Below are positions 8,702 to 17,814 of a stretch of DNA of 64,000 nucleotides, in pieces. Origin of the DNA: JBCBDX01 sp038529265 (GTDB lineage Bacteria; Pseudomonadota; Alphaproteobacteria; Rhizobiales; Rhizobiaceae); NCBI GenBank assembly GCA_038529265.1, contig JBCBDX010000004.1:62001-126000 (forward strand), in the 5' to 3' direction. Position numbers and translations under genes: made by a program. Numbering within the stretch: the stretch's first letter is position 1; each line of letters opens with the position of its first letter. Under the pieces are notes generated by a model. The model ran no database searches. It was given only the letters and a program-made list of their open reading frames with translations, and had not been told where the DNA came from.

Positions 8702-10183
8702 ATGAATAAACACAAAATTCTAGTAGCGGCAGTCGCCGCTTCGCTGTGGGTAACCACATCCGCCCTTGCCGCACGCACGGACTTATCCGTCGGGATGGCG
8801 CTCGAGCCACCCCATCTTGATCCAACAGCTGGCGCAGCTGCTGCGATTGATGAAATCGTTTATGCCAATGTTTTTGAGGGCCTGACCCGCATTGGGCGCG
8901 ATGGCAGTGTGCAATCCGCATTGGCTGAAAGCTGGACCATTTCAGCCGATGGCATGACCTACACCTTCAATCTTCGCGATGACGCAGTTTTTCACGATGG
9001 CTCAGCCTTAGACGCAGGCGATGTTGTCTTCTCACTGAACCGCGCACGGGGCGAAGAATCAACGAATGCGCAAAAGGCGCTGTTTGATGCTATCGAAACG
9101 GTCGATGCGGTTAATGACGACACAGTCGTTGTGACACTTTCACGGGCTCAGGGCTCTTTTCTCTACAATATGGGCTGGGGCGATGCGGTCATCGTCGCTT
9201 CGGAGACCGCCGAAGGTAACAAGGAAAACCCCATCGGCACCGGACCGTTCAAGTTCACCGAATGGGCAAAAGGCTCTTCCGTTCAACTGGACGCATTTGA
9301 CGGCTATTGGGGCAATGCACCGGCCCTCGAAACGGTAACGTTCCGGTTCATCCCTGACGCTGCAGCGGCAACATCTGCTCTACTGGCAGGTGATGTGCAG
9401 GCATTTCCAAATCTACCCGCCCCGGAAAGTATTCCGGTCTTTGAGGCTGATCCACGCTTTTCTGTGGTCATAGGCTCCACCGAAGGCGAGACAATCCTTT
9501 CAACGAACAATGGCAAACCACCATTTGACAATGTGATGGTGCGTCGTGCCATGGCTCACGCCATTGACCGCCAGGCGATTATCGATGGCGCAATGTTCGG
9601 CCTTGGTACGCCAATCGGTTCGCACTTTGCTCCACACCATCCCGCATACGTAGAGCTGGTTGAGATTTACCCCTACGATCCTGAAAAAGCGAAAATGCTG
9701 CTGGCTGACGCCGGCTTTGCTGATGGCATCAAAGGCACGTTGAAACTACCACCTCCTTCCTATGCACGTCGTGGCGGTGAAATCATCGCATCGCAACTGC
9801 GTGAAGTGGGCATCGATATGGAGATTATTCCGGTAGAATGGGGCCAGTGGCTCGATCAGGTTTTCAAAGCAAAGGACTATGATCTGACCATCGTTTCACA
9901 CACCGAACCAAATGACATCGGCATCTATGCGCGTGATGATTACTATTTTGACTATGCCAACCCAGCCTTCAACGAAGTGATCGCTGAGCTGGACCGTTCG
10001 GCAGATGAAGATCGCCGGTATGAACTTTTCCGCGCGGCGCAGGAAATCCTGACCGAGGATGCCGTCAATGGCTTCCTTTTTCAGCTTGCGAAAAACGGCG
10101 TTTGGGATGCCAAACTTGAGGGCATGTGGGAAAACTCACCGATCCAGGCCAATGATGTCACCGGTGTTCGCTGGACAGAGTAA
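8702..10183 (+). CDS. ABC transporter periplasmic substrate-binding protein (family 5)
   Basis: About 493 residues from the ATG at 8702, which begins a clear signal peptide (MNKHKILVAAVAASLWV, cleavage near SALAA) and has a GGGAG ribosome-binding site. An ATG at 8681 would add seven charged residues before it. The mature protein has the DppA/OppA fold signature around residues 55-110 (VYANVFEGLTRIG, ESWTISADGMTYTFNLR). It should capture peptides or peptide-like solutes for the two permeases and the fused ATPase downstream. The binding pocket gives no clear substrate. The M20 peptidase immediately upstream hints at N-acyl amino acids or dipeptides. Confidence 0.9.
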   Translation: MNKHKILVAAVAASLWVTTSALAARTDLSVGMALEPPHLDPTAGAAAAIDEIVYANVFEGLTRIGRDGSVQSALAESWTISADGMTYTFNLRDDAVFHDGSALDAGDVVFSLNRARGEESTNAQKALFDAIETVDAVNDDTVVVTLSRAQGSFLYNMGWGDAVIVASETAEGNKENPIGTGPFKFTEWAKGSSVQLDAFDGYWGNAPALETVTFRFIPDAAAATSALLAGDVQAFPNLPAPESIPVFEADPRFSVVIGSTEGETILSTNNGKPPFDNVMVRRAMAHAIDRQAIIDGAMFGLGTPIGSHFAPHHPAYVELVEIYPYDPEKAKMLLADAGFADGIKGTLKLPPPSYARRGGEIIASQLREVGIDMEIIPVEWGQWLDQVFKAKDYDLTIVSHTEPNDIGIYARDDYYFDYANPAFNEVIAELDRSADEDRRYELFRAAQEILTEDAVNGFLFQLAKNGVWDAKLEGMWENSPIQANDVTGVRWTE

Positions 10184-10226
10184 ATTCGTGCTTTGACGCT
10201 CAAGTCGGACGGCATAGTTTGAAACC

Positions 10227-11177
10227 ATGCTCGCCTATGCCGCCCGCCGTCTCCTCACCGTTCTGATCACGCTCTTGGCGGCAAGCTTAATTGTTTTTGC
10301 CGTTCTTCAGATCGTGCCAGGTGATCCGGCCCGTTTGATGCTTGGCATTAACGCCACGCAAGATGCCGTCGACAATCTGCGCCAACAGCTGAACCTGGAT
10401 GACCCCATCCATGTACGTTATGCAACTTGGCTGACGGACATGGCGCGTGGCGATTTCGGCAGTTCTTACACCTATTCCGTACCGGTCCGTGAATTGATTG
10501 CAGAGCGCGTGATTGTTTCACTTCCGCTGGCACTGATTGCTTTGACGCTTTCAACGCTCGTTGCCATCCCTGTCGGTATTTTCACCGCCAGCCGACACGG
10601 AACTTCGACCGACACAGCGACGATGGCAGTGACACAGTTTGGCATCGCGATACCGAATTTCTGGTTCGCGCTGCTCTTGGTTTACATTTTCGCCATTGCG
10701 CTGCGCTGGGTTCCAGCTGGTGGTTTTCCTGGTTGGGATGACGGCATTTTGCCTGCGCTTCAGTCTCTTATCCTGCCGGCCGTTGCACTGGCCCTACCGC
10801 AAGCGGCGATTTTATCGCGCATCACCCGATCGGCATTGCTTGAAACCATGCGCGAAGACTATATCCGCACCGCACGCGCCAAAGGTCTGCCTGCGCGGCG
10901 CGTGCTCTGGCACCATGCTTTGAGAAACGCGCTAATTCCTGTTCTCACCATCATGGGCCTGCAATTTGCTTTCCTGCTCGCTGGCACGATTATCATCGAG
11001 AATGTGTTTTATCTGCCTGGACTTGGCCGTCTCGTCTTTCAAGCAATCCAGCAACTCGATCTGATAGTGGTGCAAAGCGTAGTTACGCTGTTGGTGGCTG
11101 CCGTCATCAGTGTCAATTTTCTGGTCGATCTCGCCTACGCTTGGGCTGACCCGCGGCTGAGGTCACGTACCCGATGA
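10227..11177 (+). CDS. ABC transporter permease, DppB type
   Basis: This 316-residue inner-membrane protein has about six transmembrane segments and the N-terminal MLAYAARRLLTVLITLL helix typical of DppB/OppB. The EAA loop that contacts the ATPase is visible near residues 215-230 (RTARAKGLPARRVLWHH). It pairs with the next gene, whose start overlaps its stop by four bases. Together with the binding protein 43 bases upstream and the ATPase downstream it forms a peptide-type importer. Confidence 0.92.
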   Translation: MLAYAARRLLTVLITLLAASLIVFAVLQIVPGDPARLMLGINATQDAVDNLRQQLNLDDPIHVRYATWLTDMARGDFGSSYTYSVPVRELIAERVIVSLPLALIALTLSTLVAIPVGIFTASRHGTSTDTATMAVTQFGIAIPNFWFALLLVYIFAIALRWVPAGGFPGWDDGILPALQSLILPAVALALPQAAILSRITRSALLETMREDYIRTARAKGLPARRVLWHHALRNALIPVLTIMGLQFAFLLAGTIIIENVFYLPGLGRLVFQAIQQLDLIVVQSVVTLLVAAVISVNFLVDLAYAWADPRLRSRTR

Positions 11178-12049
11178 GCGATGCTGACCTCCTCGCAACC
11201 GAACATGATGATATCGGGCAGATCATTAAACGCGCATTGCGCAACCGCTCATTCCTTGTGGGATTAGTCATAACGCTGGCAGTGCTAGCCCTCGCGTTAA
11301 TGTCCTTTGTGTGGACGCCTTATGACGTAACCAAACTCGTGATTGCGGATCGGCTCAAAGCACCTTCTTTCGCCCACTGGTTCGGTACAGATCATTTCGG
11401 CAGGGATATCGCTTCCATGATCATGGAAGGCGCGAGAAATTCGATTGCAGTGGCGTTGGTGGCGGTCGCCATCGGCATCATCATAGGGGTGCCCATCGGC
11501 TGTTGGGCTGCTGCCAAGCGGGGCATCGTTGATGAAATCCTGATGCGCAGCTCCGACATCATATTTGCATTCCCTGCGCTTTTATCGGCGGTGATGATCA
11601 CAGCAATTTTTGGACCCGGCGCCGTCAATGCAATCATCGCGATTGGTATTTTTAACATCCCGGTCTTTGCTCGTGTGGCGCGCGGTGCCGCCCTTTCGAT
11701 CTGGCCGCGCGAATTCATTCTGGCGGCCAGAGCATCAGGAAAGAGCGATGCGCGCATCACCCGCGAACACATACTGCCCAACATTGCCAATCTGCTGCTG
11801 GTACAGGGGACGATCCAGTTCTCACTCGGCATTCTGGCCGAAGCAGGCCTATCTTATGTCGGGTTAGGCGCGCAACCGCCCAACCCGTCCTGGGGCCGCA
11901 TGCTTTCCGAGGCACAGACCATGATGTCATTGGCACCGCAGATGGCCATCGCGCCCGGCGTCGCGATTATCATAACAGTCCTGGGCCTCAACTTATTGGG
12001 TGACGGCTTGCGCGATGTTCTCGATCCCAAGCTACGCAGAGATCGCTGA
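11174..12049 (+). CDS. ABC transporter permease, DppC type
   Basis: This 291-residue inner-membrane permease carries the N-terminal hydrophobic helix and short periplasmic FGTDHFGRDIAS motif common to DppC/OppC. The EAA loop reads AARASGKSDARITREHILPN near residues 185-205. It overlaps both the preceding permease (4 bases) and the ATPase gene (1 base, TGATG), so the transporter core is translationally coupled. Substrate follows from the partner binding protein and is unknown. Confidence 0.92.
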   Translation: MSDADLLATEHDDIGQIIKRALRNRSFLVGLVITLAVLALALMSFVWTPYDVTKLVIADRLKAPSFAHWFGTDHFGRDIASMIMEGARNSIAVALVAVAIGIIIGVPIGCWAAAKRGIVDEILMRSSDIIFAFPALLSAVMITAIFGPGAVNAIIAIGIFNIPVFARVARGAALSIWPREFILAARASGKSDARITREHILPNIANLLLVQGTIQFSLGILAEAGLSYVGLGAQPPNPSWGRMLSEAQTMMSLAPQMAIAPGVAIIITVLGLNLLGDGLRDVLDPKLRRDR

Positions 12050-13680
12050 TGGAAGCGTCGGCCATTCTCAAAATCGAAAAGCTGAACTTGGACATTGGCA
12101 GCAAACCGATCCTGCGTGACATTGATCTGACCGTACATGCAGGCCGCGTTCATGCAATTGTCGGCGAAAGTGGATCCGGCAAATCCATGACCGCGCTTGC
12201 AACCATGCAATTGCTGCCAAGCGGCGCAAAACCGTCCGGCACAATAGTTTTCCAAGACAACAACTTGCTTGAACTGACCGAAACACAAATGTGCGCGCTT
12301 CGGGGCGATGATATTGGTATGGTGTTCCAAGAACCGATGACGGCGCTTAACCCCGTCAAGACAATTGGTGAACAGGTTGCAGAAGGCATTCGTTGGCACG
12401 AGGGCGCATCGCGACAGGAAGCCGGTGACCGAGCACGCCATCTATTGGAGAGGGTCGGCCTGCCGGAAAGGCAGTTTCCGCTGAACCGCTATCCTCATGA
12501 ATTGTCCGGCGGTCAGCGCCAGCGCGTTGTCATTGCCATCGCATGTGCCCTAAAGCCAAAACTCCTGATTGCCGACGAACCGACAACAGCGCTCGACGTC
12601 GTCCTCCAGAAGCAAATCCTCGACCTATTGCGTTCTTTGGTTGAACAAGACGGAATGGGCCTGATACTCATCAGCCATGATCTCGGCGTGGTTGCAGATA
12701 TGGCCGATGATCTGACTGTGTTGCGCAACGGTTCCATTAAGGAAAACGGGCCGGCAGCCGACGTACTGCATCACCAGCGGCATCCCTATACACGCCAGTT
12801 GGCAGAGGCCTCTGCCCATGTGCCCGACTGGAATAATCGGGACGCGTCGGCGAACGACCAGCCCCTGCTCAAGCTTGAACAGGTGTCCAAGGACTATCCC
12901 GGTCGGCGCACCAGCCTTTTTTCAAAATCATCGCCGTTCAGAGCCGTTGATCAGGTCAGCTTTTGCATTGCCGAAGGCCGCTCAATCGGGCTTGTCGGAC
13001 GGTCTGGATGCGGAAAATCGACACTTGCGCGGATGATACTCGCGCTCGATCAACCATCATCCGGCAGCATCAAGCTCAACGACGTCGATACAGTCAAAGC
13101 GACTGGCGATGAGATGGAAAGCCTGCGGCGTGATATGCAAGTGGTCTTCCAAGACCCCTACGGATCGTTCAATCCGCGCCGCACTGTGGAATGGCTCGTT
13201 TCCGAACCACTTCACACGCTGCCAGACGCGCCAAGCCAATCAGAGCGGCGGGAGCGGGTACTCGAGGCGCTACGCGAAGTCGGGATGACTAAGGACGCGC
13301 TTAACCGTTATCCGCATGAGTTCTCTGGCGGACAGAGGCAGCGCCTTGCCATCGCCCGAGCCATCATCACGCGGCCCAAACTGATCGTTGCCGACGAACC
13401 GGTTTCAGCGCTCGACGTGTCAATACGTGCGCAGATCCTCGATCTATTTGCCGAGCTAAACGACCATCTCGGCATCGCTTTTCTGTTCATCACACACGAT
13501 CTGACCGTTGCCCGGGCCATCACCCACGAAGTCATGGTAATGGATGCTGGTAGGATTGTCGAACATGGCCCCTCATCAAAAGTGCTGAAACACCCCGAAA
13601 CCGCAGCGGCGCGCGCGCTTGTTGATGCAGCACCTGACCTTCAGAAATCCATCAAAAGCCGCATGACAGATATTGGCTAG
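12049..13680 (+). CDS. Fused double ATP-binding protein of the peptide-type ABC transporter
   Basis: This 543-residue protein is a DppD-DppF fusion with two complete nucleotide-binding domains. The first has Walker A GESGSGKS at 39-46, signature LSGGQRQR and Walker B LLIADEPTTALD; the second has Walker A GRSGCGKS near 316, signature FSGGQRQR and LIVADEPVSALD. Both domains are therefore likely competent for ATP hydrolysis. Fused ATPases of this layout are common in alphaproteobacterial peptide importers. Its last four bases overlap the convergent end of cobD, leaving no room for a separate terminator. Confidence 0.93.
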   Translation: MEASAILKIEKLNLDIGSKPILRDIDLTVHAGRVHAIVGESGSGKSMTALATMQLLPSGAKPSGTIVFQDNNLLELTETQMCALRGDDIGMVFQEPMTALNPVKTIGEQVAEGIRWHEGASRQEAGDRARHLLERVGLPERQFPLNRYPHELSGGQRQRVVIAIACALKPKLLIADEPTTALDVVLQKQILDLLRSLVEQDGMGLILISHDLGVVADMADDLTVLRNGSIKENGPAADVLHHQRHPYTRQLAEASAHVPDWNNRDASANDQPLLKLEQVSKDYPGRRTSLFSKSSPFRAVDQVSFCIAEGRSIGLVGRSGCGKSTLARMILALDQPSSGSIKLNDVDTVKATGDEMESLRRDMQVVFQDPYGSFNPRRTVEWLVSEPLHTLPDAPSQSERRERVLEALREVGMTKDALNRYPHEFSGGQRQRLAIARAIITRPKLIVADEPVSALDVSIRAQILDLFAELNDHLGIAFLFITHDLTVARAITHEVMVMDAGRIVEHGPSSKVLKHPETAAARALVDAAPDLQKSIKSRMTDIG

Positions 13681-14636
13681 ATAGCAATGACCGCAAAGAT
13701 CGCTGCCAAGGCAACGCCGATGAAAAAAGCCCGGTCAGCAACGGAAATGCAGCGGTCAATATCGACTGAACCAGCATCTTCTCGAGCACCGTCATTCATA
13801 AACGGCTCATCGGCAACATCGCCGGAATAGATACGTGGTCCGGCCAGCGCCAATCCAGCGACAGACGCCATAGCAGCTTCTGGCCAACCAGCATTGGGCG
13901 AGCGATGGAGTGAAGCATCGCGCAGAACGATCGTAAAATTTTCTTGCAAGTCGGTCGGTTTGGTCAAGATGATCAAAAGTGCAGACAGGCGAGCTGCAGG
14001 CCAGTTGACCAGATCGTCAAGCTTGGCTGCCGCCCAACCAAAGGCCCGATAGCGATCCGACAAATGGCCGATCATGGAATCGGCTGTGTTGATCATTTTG
14101 TAAGCAAGCAATCCCGGCAACCCCAGAAGCGCATACCAAAGCGCAGGCGCAACCACACCGTCAGAAAAGTTCTCGGCAAGGCTTTCAATTGCAGCGCGGC
14201 TCACACCAGCCTCATCAAGTGTTTTGGGGTCGCGACCGACGATCATCGCCACGGCCCGACGTCCACCTTCAAGGCCACCTGCACCAAGACCATTGGCGAC
14301 GGCCCGGACATGATCAAGCAATGATTTTTGGGCCAGAAGAACGGAAACGACAAGTACCTCAACCGCCAGTCCGACAAGTCCAAGCGACTGGAAAATGACT
14401 TGTAGACCCAAGCCGACGATTAAAGAACCAAGGACAAGGCATATGATGAGCATAACCCCGCGTTGTCGCTTTTGCTCATCGGTACACTTCTCATCATTGA
14501 GCCATTTATCTCCCCACCCGATTAACTGGCCAAACCACACCACTGGATGTGGCAAACGCCGCCACAGCCAATCAGGGTCTCCGACCAACCTATCCAACAA
14601 AAGCGCAACAAGCAGTATGATGAAGTGCGATGTCAC
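13677..14636 (-). CDS. cobD: Adenosylcobinamide-phosphate synthase CobD (CbiB)
   Basis: This 319-residue membrane protein attaches (R)-1-amino-2-propanol or its phosphate to adenosylcobyrate, giving adenosylcobinamide (phosphate). It starts with a hydrophobic helix followed by the family signature LLDRLVGDPDWLWRRLPHPVVWFG. The central motif ESLAENFSDGVVAPALWY is typical of CobD/CbiB. It is the last gene of a minus operon with cobA, cobB and cobC, overlapping cobC by four bases. The C-terminal region holds a further membrane helix. Confidence 0.94.
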   Translation of the reverse strand: MTSHFIILLVALLLDRLVGDPDWLWRRLPHPVVWFGQLIGWGDKWLNDEKCTDEQKRQRGVMLIICLVLGSLIVGLGLQVIFQSLGLVGLAVEVLVVSVLLAQKSLLDHVRAVANGLGAGGLEGGRRAVAMIVGRDPKTLDEAGVSRAAIESLAENFSDGVVAPALWYALLGLPGLLAYKMINTADSMIGHLSDRYRAFGWAAAKLDDLVNWPAARLSALLIILTKPTDLQENFTIVLRDASLHRSPNAGWPEAAMASVAGLALAGPRIYSGDVADEPFMNDGAREDAGSVDIDRCISVADRAFFIGVALAAIFAVIAI

Positions 14637-15625
14637 GGCACTGCGCGCTCCAAAGACTTCTTTAAACGCTCCAGAGCAGATTGCGTTTGAGGCAAACCGA
14701 AACGCAGCCAGGTTGGCGCATAGTCAAAGGGCCGCACCAGGATTCTTTGGCTGAGCAGTGACTCGTAAATCGCGGATGCTTTTTTATGCGATACCGTTAT
14801 AAAAAGGTCCGTTGCCCCGACAGGCTCAAATCCCATATCGTCAAGCATCGCATCAAGGCGTGCACGCTGACCTGCAAGCCATCGGCGGGTGTCAGCAATC
14901 CAGGCAACATCACTGATAGCCCGTGTGCCAACGGTGAGCGCAGGCCCTGGAACCGACCACGGCCCCAGCATTTGATCAAGCCTACCAGGCAAATCGCCTT
15001 GCCCGATGGCAAATCCCAAGCGCACACCTGCAAGCCCGAAAAACTTGCCGAATGACTTCAAAACCAGAACATTTTCCCGGTCGGCCAGATCGATCAACGA
15101 GACTTCAGGGGCTACGTCCGCAAACGCTTCATCAATGACGAGCACTGCGCCACGCGCCAGCAAGGTCTCACAATCTTCCCTTTGCCAAACTCGTCCATCC
15201 GGATTGTTGGGATTGCCAATAAAGACAACGCTATTCTGGACACTGCTTCCATCAAAGTCGGCAACGTGTCTCACACCATGTCCAGCCAACTGGAATACCC
15301 GATCATACTCACCATAAGTGGGCGCCGCGATGACCGCGCTACGCCCGGGCCAAAGGTAGGGAAGCCACTGTATGATTGCCTGTGTACCAGGTCCGGCAAC
15401 TAGCTCGGCACCACCTGGAACCCTGTAGTAGGATTTGGCAGCATTTACGGATGCAAACATATCTGCCTCTTGCGGCAAGCGCTGCCAAACATGTTCCGGC
15501 AAAGCAGGTATTGGATAGGGACGTGGATTGATCCCGGTGGAAAGATCGAGCCAATCAGCGAGGGTACCGCCGTGCGCTGCAATCGCTGCATCCAATGCGC
15601 CGCCATGTTGGATAAAGGCACTCAT
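14633..15625 (-). CDS. cobC: Threonine-phosphate decarboxylase CobC
   Basis: This 330-residue PLP enzyme of the aminotransferase class I/II fold makes (R)-1-amino-2-propanol phosphate from L-threonine phosphate, the substrate needed by CobD next door. The start HGGALDAAIAAHGGTLADWLDLSTGINP is diagnostic of CobC. The PLP lysine lies in VLKSFGKFFGLAGVRLGF around residue 195. It overlaps cobD and cobB by four bases each, so the genes are translationally coupled. Confidence 0.93.
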   Translation of the reverse strand: MSAFIQHGGALDAAIAAHGGTLADWLDLSTGINPRPYPIPALPEHVWQRLPQEADMFASVNAAKSYYRVPGGAELVAGPGTQAIIQWLPYLWPGRSAVIAAPTYGEYDRVFQLAGHGVRHVADFDGSSVQNSVVFIGNPNNPDGRVWQREDCETLLARGAVLVIDEAFADVAPEVSLIDLADRENVLVLKSFGKFFGLAGVRLGFAIGQGDLPGRLDQMLGPWSVPGPALTVGTRAISDVAWIADTRRWLAGQRARLDAMLDDMGFEPVGATDLFITVSHKKASAIYESLLSQRILVRPFDYAPTWLRFGLPQTQSALERLKKSLERAVP

Positions 15626-16908
15626 ACCCGCCGGTCTATCACATGCATGTAGGAGCCCATGACGTTATCAATACACTGGCCCACCGGGCCAATCTCGTTG
15701 TCACCAGCATCACTGGCATGGAACAAAGAACGGGTATCATCTGCCTTTGAAACTGATGTGTAGTGAAACTCGTGAGCTCGCAGATCGAACGACCAACCCG
15801 GAACAGCGGATAAGGTCAGCTTGCGGTAACCAAGGTTCCGTTTGCGCTGTGCAAAGCTCGTGGTCACTGGCAACAACCCTAGCATAGGGTGCTCGGTACC
15901 ATGCTCATCGATGATCGCATCACCGAGCACCATGTAGCCGCCGCACTCCCCGTAGATGAGGGCACCTTTTTTCTTTGCGATCTGCATTTCAGCTCGAAAG
16001 TTGTGGGCGGACGCCAGCCGACCGGCATGCAATTCAGGGTATCCCCCTGGCAAGAAGATCGCATCAGAACCCGCTAATGGTGCCTCGTCTGCAAGCGGCG
16101 AAAAAAAACTCAATGACGCGCCTTGTTGCCGCCACCCTTCCAACAAATGCGGATAGACAAAACTGAAAGCCTGATCGTTTGCGATTGCGATTTTCTTGCC
16201 CAAAGGCGGCAAGCCAGAGGCATTTGCCGAATTGGGCGTCGGCATCTGCAAGGCTAAAAGCGTGTCCAAACTGCAATGCCGTTCAACAAGTTGGGCAGCG
16301 TCCTCGATAAACGATTCAAGTGCGTCATTCTCTCCAGCTTGCACCAAACCCAAATGCCGACTGGGCACTGACAAACGCGTATCGCTAGGCACAAAGCCAA
16401 TGACTGGAATGTCAATCGGCGCGAGCGCTCGTTGCAACATGGCGCGATGACGCTCGCTGCCAACACGGTTGAGAATAAGGCCAGTGATCGCAATATCCGA
16501 CCGATGGTTCTGAAACCCCGCAACAATTGCAGCAACTGACTGACCCATGCGCGATGCATCGATTACCAAAATAATCGGAAGGCCCAACAGCGAAGCAAGA
16601 TCGGCAGCGCTACCACTATCATCGATAGCACCATCAAAGAGACCCATCATTGCTTCTACGACCAATGCTTTCTGGTGGCTTCGAGAGGCAGCCAACTGAA
16701 GGATCAGCGCTTCACGCATGGCCCACGGATCAAGATTGACACAAGGCTCGCCGGTTGCCGCGGCATGAAAAGCAGGATCAATATAGTCAGGACCAGCCTT
16801 GGCAGATGCAACCATTACACCGCGATTTTTGAGCGCACGCAAAATGCCAAGCGTCATCACCGTTTTGCCGCTACCGGAATGCGGCGCCGCAATCATAAAA
16901 CCGTTCAT
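15622..16908 (-). CDS. cobB: Cobyrinic / hydrogenobyrinic acid a,c-diamide synthase CobB (CbiA)
   Basis: This 428-residue ATP- and glutamine-dependent amidotransferase amidates the a and c side chains of the corrin ring. The N-terminal P-loop-like APHSGSGKT lies at residues 8-16; the C-terminal class I glutaminase domain carries its Cys in YGECGGYMVLG near residue 320. Whether it acts on cobalt-free hydrogenobyrinate or cobyrinate cannot be told from sequence, and the mixed pathway markers in this region leave both open. It is two bases from the cobA stop and overlaps cobC. Confidence 0.93.
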   Translation of the reverse strand: MNGFMIAAPHSGSGKTVMTLGILRALKNRGVMVASAKAGPDYIDPAFHAAATGEPCVNLDPWAMREALILQLAASRSHQKALVVEAMMGLFDGAIDDSGSAADLASLLGLPIILVIDASRMGQSVAAIVAGFQNHRSDIAITGLILNRVGSERHRAMLQRALAPIDIPVIGFVPSDTRLSVPSRHLGLVQAGENDALESFIEDAAQLVERHCSLDTLLALQMPTPNSANASGLPPLGKKIAIANDQAFSFVYPHLLEGWRQQGASLSFFSPLADEAPLAGSDAIFLPGGYPELHAGRLASAHNFRAEMQIAKKKGALIYGECGGYMVLGDAIIDEHGTEHPMLGLLPVTTSFAQRKRNLGYRKLTLSAVPGWSFDLRAHEFHYTSVSKADDTRSLFHASDAGDNEIGPVGQCIDNVMGSYMHVIDRRV

Positions 16909-16909
16909 C

Positions 16910-17731
16910 TCAAACGGCCTCGTCCTTCAAACGACTGCCCAACGGGTCAGGATTGAGCGACTTCCCTTCAGTCAGCGCACCCCACCAATCCAACCCCTCG
17001 CGTAAAGTCACGACATCACCAAGTACGACGATCGCCGGCGCTTTGACATCGTGCTTTTCAGCATCGGCGGCAGCCGAACCGAGCGTGCTTTGAATCACTT
17101 GCTGAGTCGGTGTTGCGGCGCGGCTAACAAAGGCAAGCGGTTCATGCGAAAGCCGCCCAGCCGCCAAGAGCTTTTCAGCAATCGGCGCAATATGCTTTAC
17201 GGCCATATACATGACCAGCACCGGCGAGCCTTTCGCAACACTCTCCCAATCAACAGCGCTGGGCACGAGTCCGCCGGCATCGTGTCCGGTCAGAAATGTT
17301 ACACAGTGATTTGTATCGCGGTGTGTTGCCGGAATACCAGCATAAGCCAATCCACCGATGCCCGCCGTCACACCTGGCACAATCCGGAATGGGATATCAT
17401 GAGCAGCCAAGGTCAAAGCTTCTTCCGCACCCCGTCCAAAGACAAATGGATCGCCGCCTTTCAGCCGAAGAACTTTTTTCCCTTCGCGCGCCAAATCAAC
17501 AAGGCGTAGCGAAATATCACGTTGTTTCGGTGATGGTTTGCCGCCTCTTTTTCCCGCATATTCAAGCACGGCGCTGGATGCTGCAAAAGAAAGACACGCC
17601 TCATCAACCAATGCATCATAAACGATGACATCCGCATGCTGAAGCGCATGAACAGCATTGAGCGTTAACAGGCCGGGATCGCCCGGCCCCGCTCCAACCA
17701 ACCAAACATGGCCCGGCAAAAACTCGGGCAT
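16910..17731 (-). CDS. cobA: Uroporphyrinogen-III C-methyltransferase CobA (SUMT)
   Basis: SUMT uses two SAM molecules to convert uroporphyrinogen III to precorrin-2, the entry step to corrins and siroheme. The SAM-binding motif LVGAGPGDPGLLTL is near the N terminus, and LRLKGGDPFVFGRG and RIVPGVTAGIGG follow as expected. The start at 17731 (273 residues) follows GAGG and fits the family length. A GTG at 17770 with GGAAG upstream is an alternative; the longest frame, to 17929, would run into the divergent cbiD gene. It leads the minus operon cobA-cobB-cobC-cobD. Confidence 0.92.
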   Translation of the reverse strand: MPEFLPGHVWLVGAGPGDPGLLTLNAVHALQHADVIVYDALVDEACLSFAASSAVLEYAGKRGGKPSPKQRDISLRLVDLAREGKKVLRLKGGDPFVFGRGAEEALTLAAHDIPFRIVPGVTAGIGGLAYAGIPATHRDTNHCVTFLTGHDAGGLVPSAVDWESVAKGSPVLVMYMAVKHIAPIAEKLLAAGRLSHEPLAFVSRAATPTQQVIQSTLGSAAADAEKHDVKAPAIVVLGDVVTLREGLDWWGALTEGKSLNPDPLGSRLKDEAV

Positions 17732-17814
17732 GGCATCCTCGGCCGCAAATATTTTCGGCGTCCCGCTCACTATTTTGACTTCTTCCGATCCTTTGAACGC
17801 TCGACTATAAGGCA

